13,012 nucleotides of DNA from Nitrososphaerales archaeon TH1920 (GTDB taxonomy: Archaea > Thermoproteota > Nitrososphaeria > Nitrososphaerales > Nitrososphaeraceae). Under the pieces are notes generated by a model. That model searched no databases. It was not told the DNA's origin and worked only from the letters and a program-made list of their open reading frames with translations. The stretch spans positions 1 through 13,012 of the forward strand of contig JAATVM010000059.1 of NCBI GenBank assembly GCA_014523495.1, in the 5' to 3' direction. Numbering within the stretch: the stretch's first letter is position 1; every line of letters starts with the position of its first letter. The translations under genes and the position numbers were made by a program. Shown piece after piece: positions 1-7,186 of this stretch.

Positions 1-163
1 ACAAGATATCACCTTCTTTAGCATCGATGTTGATATCATTAATGGATATTTTTACATCAGACTTGAATGTAACTCTAGTCTCTTCAAGAAGATATTCTAG
101 CAAATATGTATTTTTTATGCTTTCAAATACGTTTTGAGCAAAGACGGTGTTTGATGATGACAT
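1..163 (-). CDS. Probable GINS complex subunit (Gins23-like), 5' part only
   Basis: The reverse strand opens at an ATG (161-163) and stays open to the window edge for 54 codons, so only the N-terminus is seen. It reads MSSSNTVFAQNVFESIKN, then a stretch with VTFKSDVKISIND and IDAKEGDIL. Archaeal Gins23 and eukaryotic Psf2/Psf3 begin with a small beta-rich B domain that carries a V-x-F strand and ends in a polar turn before a Leu-Pro helix; the visible part fits that outline but stops before the diagnostic Leu-Pro. GINS is the MCM-helicase cofactor of the archaeal replisome. The gene is divergent from the clamp-loader gene rfcS, with 66 bases between the 5' ends, a sensible replication neighbourhood. 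An unrelated beta-rich protein is possible because the diagnostic part lies outside the window. Confidence 0.5.
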   Translation of the reverse strand, partial: MSSSNTVFAQNVFESIKNTYLLEYLLEETRVTFKSDVKISINDINIDAKEGDIL

Positions 164-218
164 TACTCGGAATATAGTCTTAGAATAGCTTGTAAATAAA
201 GAATCGTTAGAGGACTGA

Positions 219-227
219 ATATATAAC
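219..227 (+). promoter_or_regulatory. TATA-like box for rfcS
   Basis: The AT-rich box atatataac is centred near 222. Archaeal TATA boxes sit about 26 bases before the transcription start, which predicts a start near 248, exactly at the in-frame ATG at 248-250. This would make a leaderless mRNA starting at residue 7 of the longest reading frame. Inferred from spacing only. Confidence 0.4.
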
Positions 228-229
228 TG

Positions 230-1240
230 ATGATTAGAACATTTTCTATGCCACAAGTTCAGGCAAAAAACTTGTCTAATTTAATGTGGGTAGAAAAATA
301 TAGACCATTTAAATTGGATGATATTGTAAATCAAAAGGAAGTTGTAGAAAGTTTAAAGAATCTAATGAAGGAATCTGCCGAAATGCCGCATTTGATATTT
401 ACAGGTCCTGCAGGAGTCGGCAAAACTACGACTGCTCTGTGTATATCAAGACAACTACTTGGAGAAGACTGGAAGAGAGACACACTTGAACTTAACGCAT
501 CAGATGAAAGGGGGATAAAAATGGTGCGAGAGAGAGTTAAAGAATTTGCAGCAGTTATTAAAATTAGAACCACCGAAAGGGATGAAAGAAAATTCAGAAT
601 AATAATTTTAGATGAGGCTGACGAAATGACATCTGAAGCTCAGACAGCGCTGCGAAGAATAATTGAGGATAGTTCTGAAACTACTCGTTTCGTGATTATA
701 TGCAATTATTTATCTCAAATTATAGAGCCAATTCAAAGTCGTTGCGCAATTTTTAGATTTAAGAGAATTGAAAAGCAAACAGTAGAAGATCATCTAAAAT
801 GGTTATGTAAAAAGGAGGGAATAAAGTATGATGATAAAGCAATTTCTCAAATTTTTGATTCGACCAATGGCGATCTGCGTCATTCTATAAACATACTTCA
901 AAGTGCATCTGTGACGGGATCGATTTCCGTTTCAAATGTTCTCGCATCATTAGGACTTACTGGGAAGTCAAAGGTAAATGATATTATTAAATTGGCCATG
1001 TCAGGTAAATTTAATGATGCCAGAATTAAATTACTTGAATTAACTGCTGTCTATGGAATGTCCGAGTTTGACTTTCTAAAGTATGCATATGAGGCGGTGT
1101 ATTCATTAAAGTTGGCCCATCCCGAAGACTTTGCTTCTCTAATAGCAGAATATGATTATCGTTTGACTCATGGATCACATCCAGATATCCAGCTAACTGC
1201 ATTTTTGGCTCAATTGTCAAGGATTGGTTCTAAAGAGTGA
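230..1240 (+). CDS. rfcS: Replication factor C small subunit (clamp-loader ATPase)
   Basis: RfcS forms the ATP-driven clamp loader with RfcL and places the PCNA sliding clamp on primed DNA. Numbered from the first ATG, the Walker A motif GPAGVGKTT is at 59-67, Walker B with DEAD at 128-131, sensor 1 around 153-160 (RFVIICNY) and the clamp-loader SRC motif at 170-172. An RFC-box-like start WVEKYRP is at 20-26, and the helical C-terminal collar domain fills about 235-336. The length of 336 is slightly long for archaeal RfcS; most of the excess is N-terminal. The ATG at 248 (MPQVQAKN) is a more likely start because a TATA-like box lies about 26 bases before it. Convergent with the acidic zinc-ribbon gene downstream. 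No inteins or missing motifs. Identification is secure. Confidence 0.97.
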   Translation: MIRTFSMPQVQAKNLSNLMWVEKYRPFKLDDIVNQKEVVESLKNLMKESAEMPHLIFTGPAGVGKTTTALCISRQLLGEDWKRDTLELNASDERGIKMVRERVKEFAAVIKIRTTERDERKFRIIILDEADEMTSEAQTALRRIIEDSSETTRFVIICNYLSQIIEPIQSRCAIFRFKRIEKQTVEDHLKWLCKKEGIKYDDKAISQIFDSTNGDLRHSINILQSASVTGSISVSNVLASLGLTGKSKVNDIIKLAMSGKFNDARIKLLELTAVYGMSEFDFLKYAYEAVYSLKLAHPEDFASLIAEYDYRLTHGSHPDIQLTAFLAQLSRIGSKE

Positions 1241-1245
1241 TTAGA

Positions 1246-1260
1246 TTAGAAATTTTCTAA
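1246..1260. terminator. Short perfect palindrome between convergent genes
   Basis: TTAGAAA-T-TTTCTAA is a perfect 7-bp inverted repeat with a one-base centre, six bases after the rfcS stop and 62 bases from the stop of the convergent gene. The loop is too short for a real hairpin and no strong T run follows, so a terminator role is only a suggestion. Confidence 0.2.
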
Positions 1261-1322
1261 CGTTAAAAATTGTGAACTAAAATTATTAGAATAAACAATA
1301 AGCGTAATTCTAGTGTTCCAAA

Positions 1323-1595
1323 TTAATAATCTTCCTCAAATTCTTCTCCACTCTCTTCCTCTTCTACCTCGTCAAAATCTTCTTCGAGTTCCTCTCTTTC
1401 TTCAGCGCTCTTATACGGAAGATCAGCTTCACCAGAAGAATTGCATACAGGACATTTAAATTCGATTGTTTGTCCTTCAAGGTCCAATGGGAACTCCTTT
1501 GAGAAGACTTCATCGCATTTTGAACATACCAATGTTGTCTGTATATTGTCGGTACTGAACTTGTGTGATTGTAATCTAAATATGGTATTTGTCAT
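1323..1595 (-). CDS. Small zinc-ribbon protein with acidic tail (Elf1-like layout)
   Basis: This 90-residue protein has one zinc ribbon with C24-x2-C27 and C48-x2-C51 (CSKC and CPVC), followed by an extremely acidic tail: 18 of the last 27 residues are Glu or Asp. The 20 residues between the Cys pairs equal the spacing in the eukaryotic transcription elongation factor Elf1 (CPFC-x20-CRVC), which also has an acidic C-terminus in yeast. Elf1 relatives are known in some archaea, so a role at RNA polymerase is possible; this is inference from layout, since residues outside the Cys pairs match Elf1 weakly. It lies 53 bases downstream of folE on the same strand but has its own TATA-like box, so it is probably transcribed separately as well. 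Confidence 0.85.
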   Translation of the reverse strand: MTNTIFRLQSHKFSTDNIQTTLVCSKCDEVFSKEFPLDLEGQTIEFKCPVCNSSGEADLPYKSAEEREELEEDFDEVEEEESGEEFEEDY

Positions 1596-1618
1596 TCTTC
1601 TTACCTATTGAAATAGTC

Positions 1619-1630
1619 CTTTTTTATAAG
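1619..1630 (-). promoter_or_regulatory. TATA-like box for the acidic zinc-ribbon gene
   Basis: On the reverse strand the box ccttataaaaaa is centred about 30 bases before the ATG at 1595, predicting a transcript with a leader of only a few bases. It sits in the gap after folE, which supports separate transcription of the zinc-ribbon gene. Confidence 0.45.
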
Positions 1631-1648
1631 GATTATTGTACGTAATTG

Positions 1649-2230
1649 CTATGCTGTTTGTATCTTAGGCTTAGAATCATATATTAAGGCCAACAGATGA
1701 GCTCGTGCATCATTTTGGTCAACCAGACCACGATTTGCTATGGTTATTATTGTACTGTCATTTCTGACCCCGCGCATTTTCATACACAGATGCTCACCCT
1801 CTGTAATGACAGTTACTCCCTTAACTCCCATTCTCAGTATCTCGTCTGCAATCTCCTTTGTCAGTCTTTCTTGAATTTGCAATCTCTTGGAGTATTTTTC
1901 TACCAAGCGTGCGAGTTTTGAAATACCAAAAACTTTACCTGAAGGAGTGTAGGCGATATGTATTCTGCCAAAGAATGGGAGCATATGATGTTCACACATA
2001 CTATAAAATTGAATGTCTTTAGCAATAATCAAATCAGTTTCTTCACTAAAACTAATTTCAAGCTCAGAGTTCATGCAATAACCAGCAAAAATTTCTTCAT
2101 ACATATCAGCCATTCTTTGTGGAGTTCCCTGCAAGCCTTCACGATCCGGATTTTCTCCCAGTTGTACTATCAGCTCCCTAACTAGTTTTTCAATCTTTCT
2201 TTTATTAATTGAAGTTTTTTTCATATTCAT
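1649..2230 (-). CDS. folE: GTP cyclohydrolase I (type IA)
   Basis: FolE hydrolyses GTP to 7,8-dihydroneopterin triphosphate, the first step to preQ0 and to folate-type pterins. The catalytic zinc ligands are all present: C79 and H82 in the CEHHMLPF segment, and C149 in EHLCMKMRGV. The N-terminal helical part (about 1-60) contains the family motif REGLQGTPQRMADMYEE. At 193 residues it is a typical single-domain FolE. Two in-frame ATGs lie close together (2230 and 2224); AAAAGG directly before the first would be better spaced for the second, so the true start is uncertain by two codons. It follows queE after 15 bases and is the last gene of the preQ0 block. Many euryarchaea use the unrelated-sequence enzyme MptA instead; this one is clearly the bacterial/eukaryotic-type family. 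Confidence 0.97.
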   Translation of the reverse strand: MNMKKTSINKRKIEKLVRELIVQLGENPDREGLQGTPQRMADMYEEIFAGYCMNSELEISFSEETDLIIAKDIQFYSMCEHHMLPFFGRIHIAYTPSGKVFGISKLARLVEKYSKRLQIQERLTKEIADEILRMGVKGVTVITEGEHLCMKMRGVRNDSTIITIANRGLVDQNDARAHLLALIYDSKPKIQTA

Positions 2231-2245
2231 CCTTTTCTATTTGAT

Positions 2246-2983
2246 TCATCTTGCCCCTATTTCTTTATGTAACTGTGGTATAATCCTCACTTCAGGAAAC
2301 ATGGGTTGGACAATATCATAAGTATCTAGAAGTTTATTAACAGTTGGTTGATCAATGCCATGACTAGGTTGTATTATGAAATCGATAATGTCTGAAGGCT
2401 TTATTTTCTTTGAAATGTTGTATACCAAATTCTTGAAACTTTCAAGATTTGTAGAATTAGTGACCACTATTTTAATGTAAGTAGTCTTGTTATTTTGGAT
2501 GGCTGATTCCAAACATCTAAATTCATTTAATAGCAAATTATCATAATCCTCATATTCTACAACTTTGGAATCCTCAGTCTTGAATTCGATCTTGCATATA
2601 TCCATATAAGGTAAAATCTTCTCAAATAGTTCAGAATCAAAGCATGATGATTCTATGTATGTCTTTAGGTTTGTACATTTTTTTATAAAATCTGCTAATT
2701 GTATTACAGCTTCATACTGTAGTAATGGTTCTCCTCCTGTAAAATTTACCTTGTATGTGAATGGTTGAAGTTCTTTTACAATTAGATCTTTAATTTCATC
2801 GACCTGGTAATCTTTTCCACTATCTAGGGGCAAGGCATACTTTGTATCACACCATCTGCATTTTAAATGACATCCAGCTAATCTGATAAACATTGTTTTC
2901 TTACCTACGAAAGCCCCTTCTCCTTCAAAGCTAGTAAATATCTCACTAACTCTTACTCTTGTCCTATTTTCAGTTCTTTGCAT
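2246..2983 (-). CDS. queE: 7-carboxy-7-deazaguanine synthase, radical SAM
   Basis: QueE converts 6-carboxy-tetrahydropterin to 7-carboxy-7-deazaguanine by a radical S-adenosylmethionine ring contraction. The N-terminus has the family signature FTSFEGEGAFVGKKTMFIRL, then the 4Fe-4S cluster motif C38-x3-C42-x2-C45 (CHLKCRWCD). GGEPLL at 83-88 is the SAM-contacting motif. The C-terminal half holds IIQPSHG, probably equivalent to the conserved QP segment of the family. The 245 residues match the usual length. The ATG start overlaps the end of queC by 14 bases, indicating translational coupling and one transcript. All key residues are intact. Confidence 0.96.
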   Translation of the reverse strand: MQRTENRTRVRVSEIFTSFEGEGAFVGKKTMFIRLAGCHLKCRWCDTKYALPLDSGKDYQVDEIKDLIVKELQPFTYKVNFTGGEPLLQYEAVIQLADFIKKCTNLKTYIESSCFDSELFEKILPYMDICKIEFKTEDSKVVEYEDYDNLLLNEFRCLESAIQNNKTTYIKIVVTNSTNLESFKNLVYNISKKIKPSDIIDFIIQPSHGIDQPTVNKLLDTYDIVQPMFPEVRIIPQLHKEIGAR

Positions 2984-3680
2984 AAACTGTTTTATCCTCT
3001 ATACCTGCTTTAGTAAATGCCATCTTCCTATTTATACACGACTCGCATTCTCCACACTGCAATATATCTTGATGAATTTTTTTCCCATTAGAATAACAAC
3101 TCCATGATTCAAATATAGTATCTCCGAGTATTTCGTGACCTAACTTTAATAGTTCGTATTTGTTTATCCCTTCCAAAGATGGAGACCATACAGATATTTT
3201 TCTTTTAACTCCATTCTTGATTTTGTCTTCCTCTGCTATATTCAAGGTATTTGTTATTGATTCAATAAATTCCGGTCTACAATCCGGGTAATTAAAATCA
3301 TCGGTGTGCGCGCCATATACAACCAAGTCGGCATTAACGCTAAACGCCCAAGCTGTGGCAATAGTGATGAATATCGCATTTCTAATTGGCACTACAATAC
3401 TATAGTCAAATTTAGATGGAATTGATAATTTATTGCTGGTAAGGACATTTGACTTGCCATATATTTCCTTCATAAAATTTATGTCTATTATACGAAATTC
3501 ATCTGAATTGAGGGCTTTGGCAAGCCTTTTAGATTGTACTATCTCACGCTTAGCTCTTTGCCCGTAAGAAAAAGTAATAATCTTTATGGCATATTTCTTG
3601 TAGCTTTTAATATAGGCGGTAGCGCAAAGTGAATCTAATCCCCCACTCATTATACATATTGCAGTCTTTTCATCTTTCAA
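2970..3680 (-). CDS. queC: 7-cyano-7-deazaguanine (preQ0) synthase
   Basis: QueC turns 7-carboxy-7-deazaguanine into preQ0 using ATP and ammonia. The ATP-pyrophosphatase P-loop SGGLDS is at 12-17. The structural zinc site near the C-terminus has C195, C209, C212 and C215 (SCY...CGECESC). In archaea preQ0 is inserted into tRNA by TGT and changed to archaeosine. The start is a TTG at 3678-3680; a stop codon lies directly upstream in frame and the next Met is already in the P-loop, so TTG is the only reasonable start. It overlaps the stop of the upstream membrane-protein gene by 11 bases and the queE start by 14 bases. Length of 236 is normal. Confidence 0.96.
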   Translation of the reverse strand: MKDEKTAICIMSGGLDSLCATAYIKSYKKYAIKIITFSYGQRAKREIVQSKRLAKALNSDEFRIIDINFMKEIYGKSNVLTSNKLSIPSKFDYSIVVPIRNAIFITIATAWAFSVNADLVVYGAHTDDFNYPDCRPEFIESITNTLNIAEEDKIKNGVKRKISVWSPSLEGINKYELLKLGHEILGDTIFESWSCYSNGKKIHQDILQCGECESCINRKMAFTKAGIEDKTVYAKN

Positions 3681-4236
3681 TTAACGCATAGATACCCCCC
3701 ATGCCATAGGATATTGCTACAAATAATTTAGAAAGTGTCAGGATATGTTGATGAATTATTATGGAAGTCAGGATCACGTCAACTAACAATAGAACTGGAA
3801 TCATAAAGAGAGCAATTATTCCAACAACAAATTGTTCTTTATTATCATAATTACTATATGATTTAATTAATAGATAAGTGGAAATGTTACCGGTACCGAT
3901 TCCTAGAAGTATGAGGTACTGTGAAAATGAATGAAATGCAGGTATGGCCAAAAAAGGTCCTGCCCAACTTAAACCATTAATTATTTTTGCATGAAGAGGC
4001 CATCTTAAACTATTTTTCATTCTGTTTCTTATGGATTGAAACGTATTCTTCTTTTTCGTAAAGGTTATCCCCAAAATTAAAGTAAAGATCATAACCCATG
4101 ATAGTAGTTGATAATAAGTTGGAATATCATACCTTGATAAGAATTCGTTAATTATGGTTCCAGTTAGAACTGCTATTGCAATACTAATAAAAAGGAAACC
4201 AAAAGCTCTAGATTCGATTCCTAGATTGCTATGCAA
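3670..4236 (-). CDS. Six-helix membrane protein, first gene of the preQ0 operon, family not recognised
   Basis: This 188-residue protein has about six hydrophobic segments, near 12-30, 41-60, 84-101, 107-124, 136-160 and 168-186, with a Lys/Arg-rich loop at 61-84. I do not recognise the family, and I see no motif of the YhhQ-type queuosine-precursor transporters, which also have six helices. Its stop overlaps the queC start by 11 bases, so the two are co-transcribed and probably translationally coupled. That makes a role in transport or use of a deazaguanine or pterin possible, but there is no direct evidence. The start is a TTG (4234-4236), with an AT-rich box about 26 bases upstream on the reverse strand, the geometry expected for a leaderless transcript. 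Confidence 0.85.
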   Translation of the reverse strand: MHSNLGIESRAFGFLFISIAIAVLTGTIINEFLSRYDIPTYYQLLSWVMIFTLILGITFTKKKNTFQSIRNRMKNSLRWPLHAKIINGLSWAGPFLAIPAFHSFSQYLILLGIGTGNISTYLLIKSYSNYDNKEQFVVGIIALFMIPVLLLVDVILTSIIIHQHILTLSKLFVAISYGMGGIYALIER

Positions 4237-4254
4237 TAGTCTTTAACCTTTATT

Positions 4255-4268
4255 TCTTTAATTTAAAG
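4255..4268 (-). promoter_or_regulatory. Candidate TATA box for the membrane protein-queC-queE-folE operon
   Basis: The reverse strand carries an AT-only stretch (ctttaaattaaaga) centred about 26 bases before the TTG start of the first operon gene. No other convincing box lies between the genes up to folE. Assigned by spacing and composition only. Confidence 0.35.
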
Positions 4269-4366
4269 CATTTAGAAAAATAGTAATCAAGAGATGAAGG
4301 TGAATAATTGGAAGACCATGAATAGTTCATAGTCTTTCTAAAATTTATTTTCATAATAATAGTCTA

Positions 4367-4726
4367 CTATTGTTTTGATCCACATTTAGGACAGAATTTT
4401 GATCCTGTTTTTAGAAGATAATTACAGTTATGACAATTAGTCGGAGTTGTAACCTGAGTGGAAAGTTCTTTAAACATATCAGTAACTGCTCCACTTGGCT
4501 TGAATGATTCATCGGTATCTGGAAGGAAATCAGAATTATTTGTTTGATTGTTGACATCATTAATGTAAATCATCAATCGAGGCACAGTCTTATTCTTTCC
4601 AGGAACATTAACTTGATCGCCTAACCACAATGCAAATTTTTTTAATGTCATTTCAGGAGTTGAAAAAGTTAGGGTATGTGTGGACATATACTCTTCAGTA
4701 GCAGCTCTCCCATTGAAGATCTCCAT
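4367..4726 (-). CDS. Small protein with C-terminal zinc ribbon (second of a pair)
   Basis: The 119-residue protein ends in a zinc ribbon with C98-x2-C101 and C112-x2-C115 (CHNC, then FCPKCG). The preceding part (about 1-60) is mixed polar and hydrophobic, and residues 55-95 look like a flexible, Asn/Thr/Ser-rich linker. I do not recognise the N-terminal domain. The gene follows the 171-residue zinc-ribbon gene after 29 bases and probably shares its transcript. Residue 14 (ATG at 4685-4687, MSTHTLTF) is an alternative start. The ribbon has the same 10-residue gap between Cys pairs as its neighbour, so the two may be interaction partners or fusions of one ribbon module to different N-terminal domains. 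Confidence 0.8.
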   Translation of the reverse strand: MEIFNGRAATEEYMSTHTLTFSTPEMTLKKFALWLGDQVNVPGKNKTVPRLMIYINDVNNQTNNSDFLPDTDESFKPSGAVTDMFKELSTQVTTPTNCHNCNYLLKTGSKFCPKCGSKQ

Positions 4727-4755
4727 AATAAATTAAAACAAAACGGAGTTTTTAA

Positions 4756-5271
4756 TTATTGCGAATTTCCACACTTGGGACAGAATTTAGCAGTTAGAGA
4801 AATGGATGATTTGCAATTGACGCAATTCTTTTTTGAATTTTTATTTTCTGGTTTAACTGTTATATCAACAGGTTTGAATTTTGGTTCGATCATTTGATCA
4901 GGTTCTGGTAGTAGATATTGATCATTGTCTGATGATTTGCTGCCAATACCACCACTACTATCTACAAAGGCATTAATTCCAAATCCAGAACCAGATGCAG
5001 GCTGTGCAATTCCACCAGTAGGACTCTTTATTGATGAGCCTTTATCAGCTGCAGATTTCAATTCCAATAAAACTCTAATGGCTAAAAAATTTAATGCAGA
5101 TAAAGATATCATATATTTTGCAATTTTTCCGAAAAATTCTTTTTCGCCAATTTTCCCTTTTTTGTAAAGTTGAGTATCATCAATAAGCGATTCATAATGG
5201 TCTTGGGTGTCATTTACTAATTGTTTTAGTTTTTCGGTCAAACCTCCTAGTGTATCAACACCAAATGACAT
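4756..5271 (-). CDS. Helical protein with C-terminal zinc ribbon (first of a pair)
   Basis: The 171-residue protein has an amphipathic helical N-terminal part (about 1-75, including GGLTEKLKQLVNDTQ and a hydrophobic stretch ISLSALNFLAIRVLLEL), then a Gly/Ser/Pro-rich linker (about 76-145), then a zinc ribbon with C150-x2-C153 and C164-x2-C167 (CVNC, FCPKCG). I do not recognise the N-terminal domain. The hydrophobic stretch is followed by charged residues and is probably a buried helix rather than a membrane span. It is the first gene of a two-gene unit with the 119-residue zinc-ribbon protein. The ATG at 5269-5271 is the only early start. Confidence 0.85.
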   Translation of the reverse strand: MSFGVDTLGGLTEKLKQLVNDTQDHYESLIDDTQLYKKGKIGEKEFFGKIAKYMISLSALNFLAIRVLLELKSAADKGSSIKSPTGGIAQPASGSGFGINAFVDSSGGIGSKSSDNDQYLLPEPDQMIEPKFKPVDITVKPENKNSKKNCVNCKSSISLTAKFCPKCGNSQ

Positions 5272-5295
5272 TATTAGTGAATTAGCTATCCAGTT

Positions 5296-5308
5296 TAATA
5301 AAAGTTTG
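5296..5308 (-). promoter_or_regulatory. TATA-like box for the paired zinc-ribbon genes
   Basis: On the reverse strand acttttattaaac is centred about 30 bases before the ATG at 5271, giving a very short predicted leader. Spacing and composition are the only support. Confidence 0.35.
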
Positions 5309-5385
5309 AATACTTCAAATAGAATTAAAAATACTTAATTTGGAAACACGTGATGCTTATTCTTGTTTAATTCAAATAGCCCCCG

Positions 5386-5395
5386 AATATTATAC
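5386..5395 (+). promoter_or_regulatory. TATA-like box of tRNA-Val
   Basis: The box aatattatac is centred about 30 bases before the first base of the tRNA, as expected for an archaeal tRNA promoter. Confidence 0.5.
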
Positions 5396-5421
5396 TTTGT
5401 TTAGCCAGAATTCAAATTGAT

Positions 5422-5496
5422 GGAGGGGTGGTCTAGACTGGTTATGATACCTGCCTTACACGCAGGTGGTCATGGGTTCGAATCCCATCCCCTCCA
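5422..5496 (+). tRNA. tRNA-Val (anticodon UAC)
   Basis: The cloverleaf is complete. The 7-bp acceptor stem is GGAGGGG with CCCCTCC and the discriminator is A at 5496. The anticodon stem is CCTGC with GCAGG, and the loop CTTACAC places TAC at positions 34-36, which reads the Val codon GUA. The T arm is ATGGG/CCCAT with loop TTCGAAT. There is no intron, and CCA is not encoded (the next bases are TGC), so it must be added by the CCA enzyme. Confidence 0.97.
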
Positions 5497-5623
5497 TGCT
5501 AGTCATGTGTTATCCATGCTCTCATAAACAAGTAAATTATTGTTCCAGAATTAATAGTCATTTAATTCATAATTCGCGTTAGTTTGTAGTAATGTCATAT
5601 TGGTGAGAAAATATTGGTTAATT

Positions 5624-5640
5624 AGATAAATAAAAATAAG
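5624..5640 (-). terminator. T-rich tract downstream of glnA
   Basis: Read on the reverse strand, about 33 bases after the glnA stop, the sequence is cttatttttatttatct. Archaeal transcription commonly stops in T-rich tracts without a hairpin. Role inferred from position and composition. Confidence 0.3.
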
Positions 5641-5672
5641 TGTAAAGAAGAGTGTGTAATATTTAGTTTTAA

Positions 5673-7154
5673 TCACACATCAGCATACATGGTAAATTCA
5701 TGTGGGTGAGGGCGAACAGCCAATTCCATGTGTTGTTTTGCGGCATCGTCAACTATTCGTTCAATAACATGTTTACCAAATATTGGTTTCAGGAAGTTTG
5801 AGTCAGATTTTAATTCTTCAATCGATTCTCTTAAACTTGCTGGTAATTGTTTAATTTTGTGTTGTTCTCTTTCAGCGTCAGTCATCTTGAATATATCTGC
5901 GTCAACATGATCTTCTATCTTGGGATCATTTGTTTCAATCCTGTTTTTTATTCCATTAAGGCCAGCAGCAACTATTGCAGAAAAAGCTAAATATGGATTA
6001 CATGATGGATCTGGTGCCCTAAATTCTATTCTTTTCAAATGTGCAAATTTTTCTCCCTTAAAATGGGCAGGAATTCTAATTATTGCTGATCTATTACCCG
6101 TACTCCAGGCGATATAAACCGGTGCTTCATACCCAGGTATTAATCTTCTATATGAATTTGTAGTGGGAGCAACGATAGCCGCAAGAGCCTTTGCGTGATC
6201 TAGTATTCCACCAATAAAATATCTTGCAGTTTGAGATAGCTCGGCATATTTGTCATTTGGGTCATAAAATAGATTCTTTCCTTTATTCCAAATACTTACA
6301 TTGACATGCATTCCAGAGCCGTTATCCAATGCGATTGGTTTGGGCATCATTGTTGCTATCATATTATGTTTCTTTGCAATATTCTTGACAATGTACTTGT
6401 AGCTTTGAACTGAATCAGCGGTATTAACAAGGCTATCATAGCGAATGTCTATCTCACATTGTCCTGCAGTTGCTACCTCATGATGATGAGTATCACAAAT
6501 TATCCCGAAACTTGAGCTGAGAACATCAACACATTCGTTACGATAGTCCATGAGTGTGTCTCCTGGTGGACTTGGTAGATATCCTTCCCTTAGTCTGAGA
6601 GTATAACCAACATTTTCTGTCGACCATGGAGCTTCACGAGAAGTTATTTCATAGCTCTGACTATGAAATGAGGTTAATGTATTTACTTCAAGTTTATCAA
6701 AAACAAAGAATTCGACCTCGGGTCCCCAGTATGAAATATCATAACCGTTTTCTTTGACGTATTTTTCGGCGTTCTGAGCAATTCCACGTGGGTCGGCCGG
6801 GTAGGACGATCTCTTTTCACCGCTCGAGAGAATGTCACATATGAGTCTGGCTGTGGGATACTTTTCTATCCATGGAATAGGCGCGTATGTGGAAGGATCG
6901 GGCCTAATGATTAAATCGGATTCATGAATTTCTGTGAAACCTTTTATTGAGGAACCGTCAAGTTTTGGTAATCCATCCTTAAAATCGTCCTTTCTTAACA
7001 TATTAGCTGCTACTGTAGTATGATGAAATCTGCCGAATAGTCCAGTAAATTGTAAATCAAGAAATTTTATTCCGTCTTTCTCTATCTTAAGTAATACATC
7101 ATCACTTGTGTACGTTATGGGTTGAAATTTTCCATTAACTATTTTATAAGGCAA
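5673..7154 (-). CDS. glnA: Glutamine synthetase, type I
   Basis: GlnA makes glutamine from glutamate, ammonia and ATP, the main entry of ammonium into biomass. The N-terminal beta-grasp domain (about 15-115) includes FLDLQFTGLFGRFHH. In the catalytic domain, metal ligands lie in GPEVEFF (144-150), HHEVATAGQCEID (224-236) and GSGMHVN (279-285, His283). The glutamate/ATP segment NSYRRLIPGYEAP is at 333-345, and EFRAPDPSCNPYLAF at 377-391. The C-terminus ends in RPHPHEFTMYADV, close to the family ending. At 493 residues it is within the usual range. The region equivalent to the adenylylation loop reads DIFKMTDAE, with Phe where the bacterial enzyme has the modified Tyr, so adenylylation is unlikely. 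The start is TTG (7152-7154); the next Met is at 52, inside the conserved domain, so TTG is favoured. Divergent from the GINS gene. Confidence 0.98.
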   Translation of the reverse strand: MPYKIVNGKFQPITYTSDDVLLKIEKDGIKFLDLQFTGLFGRFHHTTVAANMLRKDDFKDGLPKLDGSSIKGFTEIHESDLIIRPDPSTYAPIPWIEKYPTARLICDILSSGEKRSSYPADPRGIAQNAEKYVKENGYDISYWGPEVEFFVFDKLEVNTLTSFHSQSYEITSREAPWSTENVGYTLRLREGYLPSPPGDTLMDYRNECVDVLSSSFGIICDTHHHEVATAGQCEIDIRYDSLVNTADSVQSYKYIVKNIAKKHNMIATMMPKPIALDNGSGMHVNVSIWNKGKNLFYDPNDKYAELSQTARYFIGGILDHAKALAAIVAPTTNSYRRLIPGYEAPVYIAWSTGNRSAIIRIPAHFKGEKFAHLKRIEFRAPDPSCNPYLAFSAIVAAGLNGIKNRIETNDPKIEDHVDADIFKMTDAEREQHKIKQLPASLRESIEELKSDSNFLKPIFGKHVIERIVDDAAKQHMELAVRPHPHEFTMYADV

Positions 7155-7175
7155 TCAGAACCGATTATATTATTC

Positions 7176-7186
7176 TCATAATTAAG
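7176..7186 (-). promoter_or_regulatory. Candidate TATA box for glnA
   Basis: The reverse-strand sequence cttaattatga is centred about 27 bases before the TTG start. Other AT-rich stretches nearby (for example 7188-7196) could serve instead, so the assignment is tentative. Confidence 0.3.

Noticed and set aside
1697..1921. Plus-strand frames inside folE and similar antisense frames across glnA, rfcS and others
   Set aside because: They lie opposite well-identified genes, have no promoter or recognisable motif, and have the odd composition of antisense shadows.
3670..4236. Membrane protein as a YhhQ-type queuosine-precursor transporter
   Set aside because: Six helices and the operon fit, but I see no conserved residues of that family, so the name is not justified from sequence alone.
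4756..5271. Transmembrane helix in the 171-residue zinc-ribbon protein
   Set aside because: The hydrophobic stretch near residues 50-70 is short and interrupted by charged residues (R66, E70); a soluble amphipathic helix is more likely.
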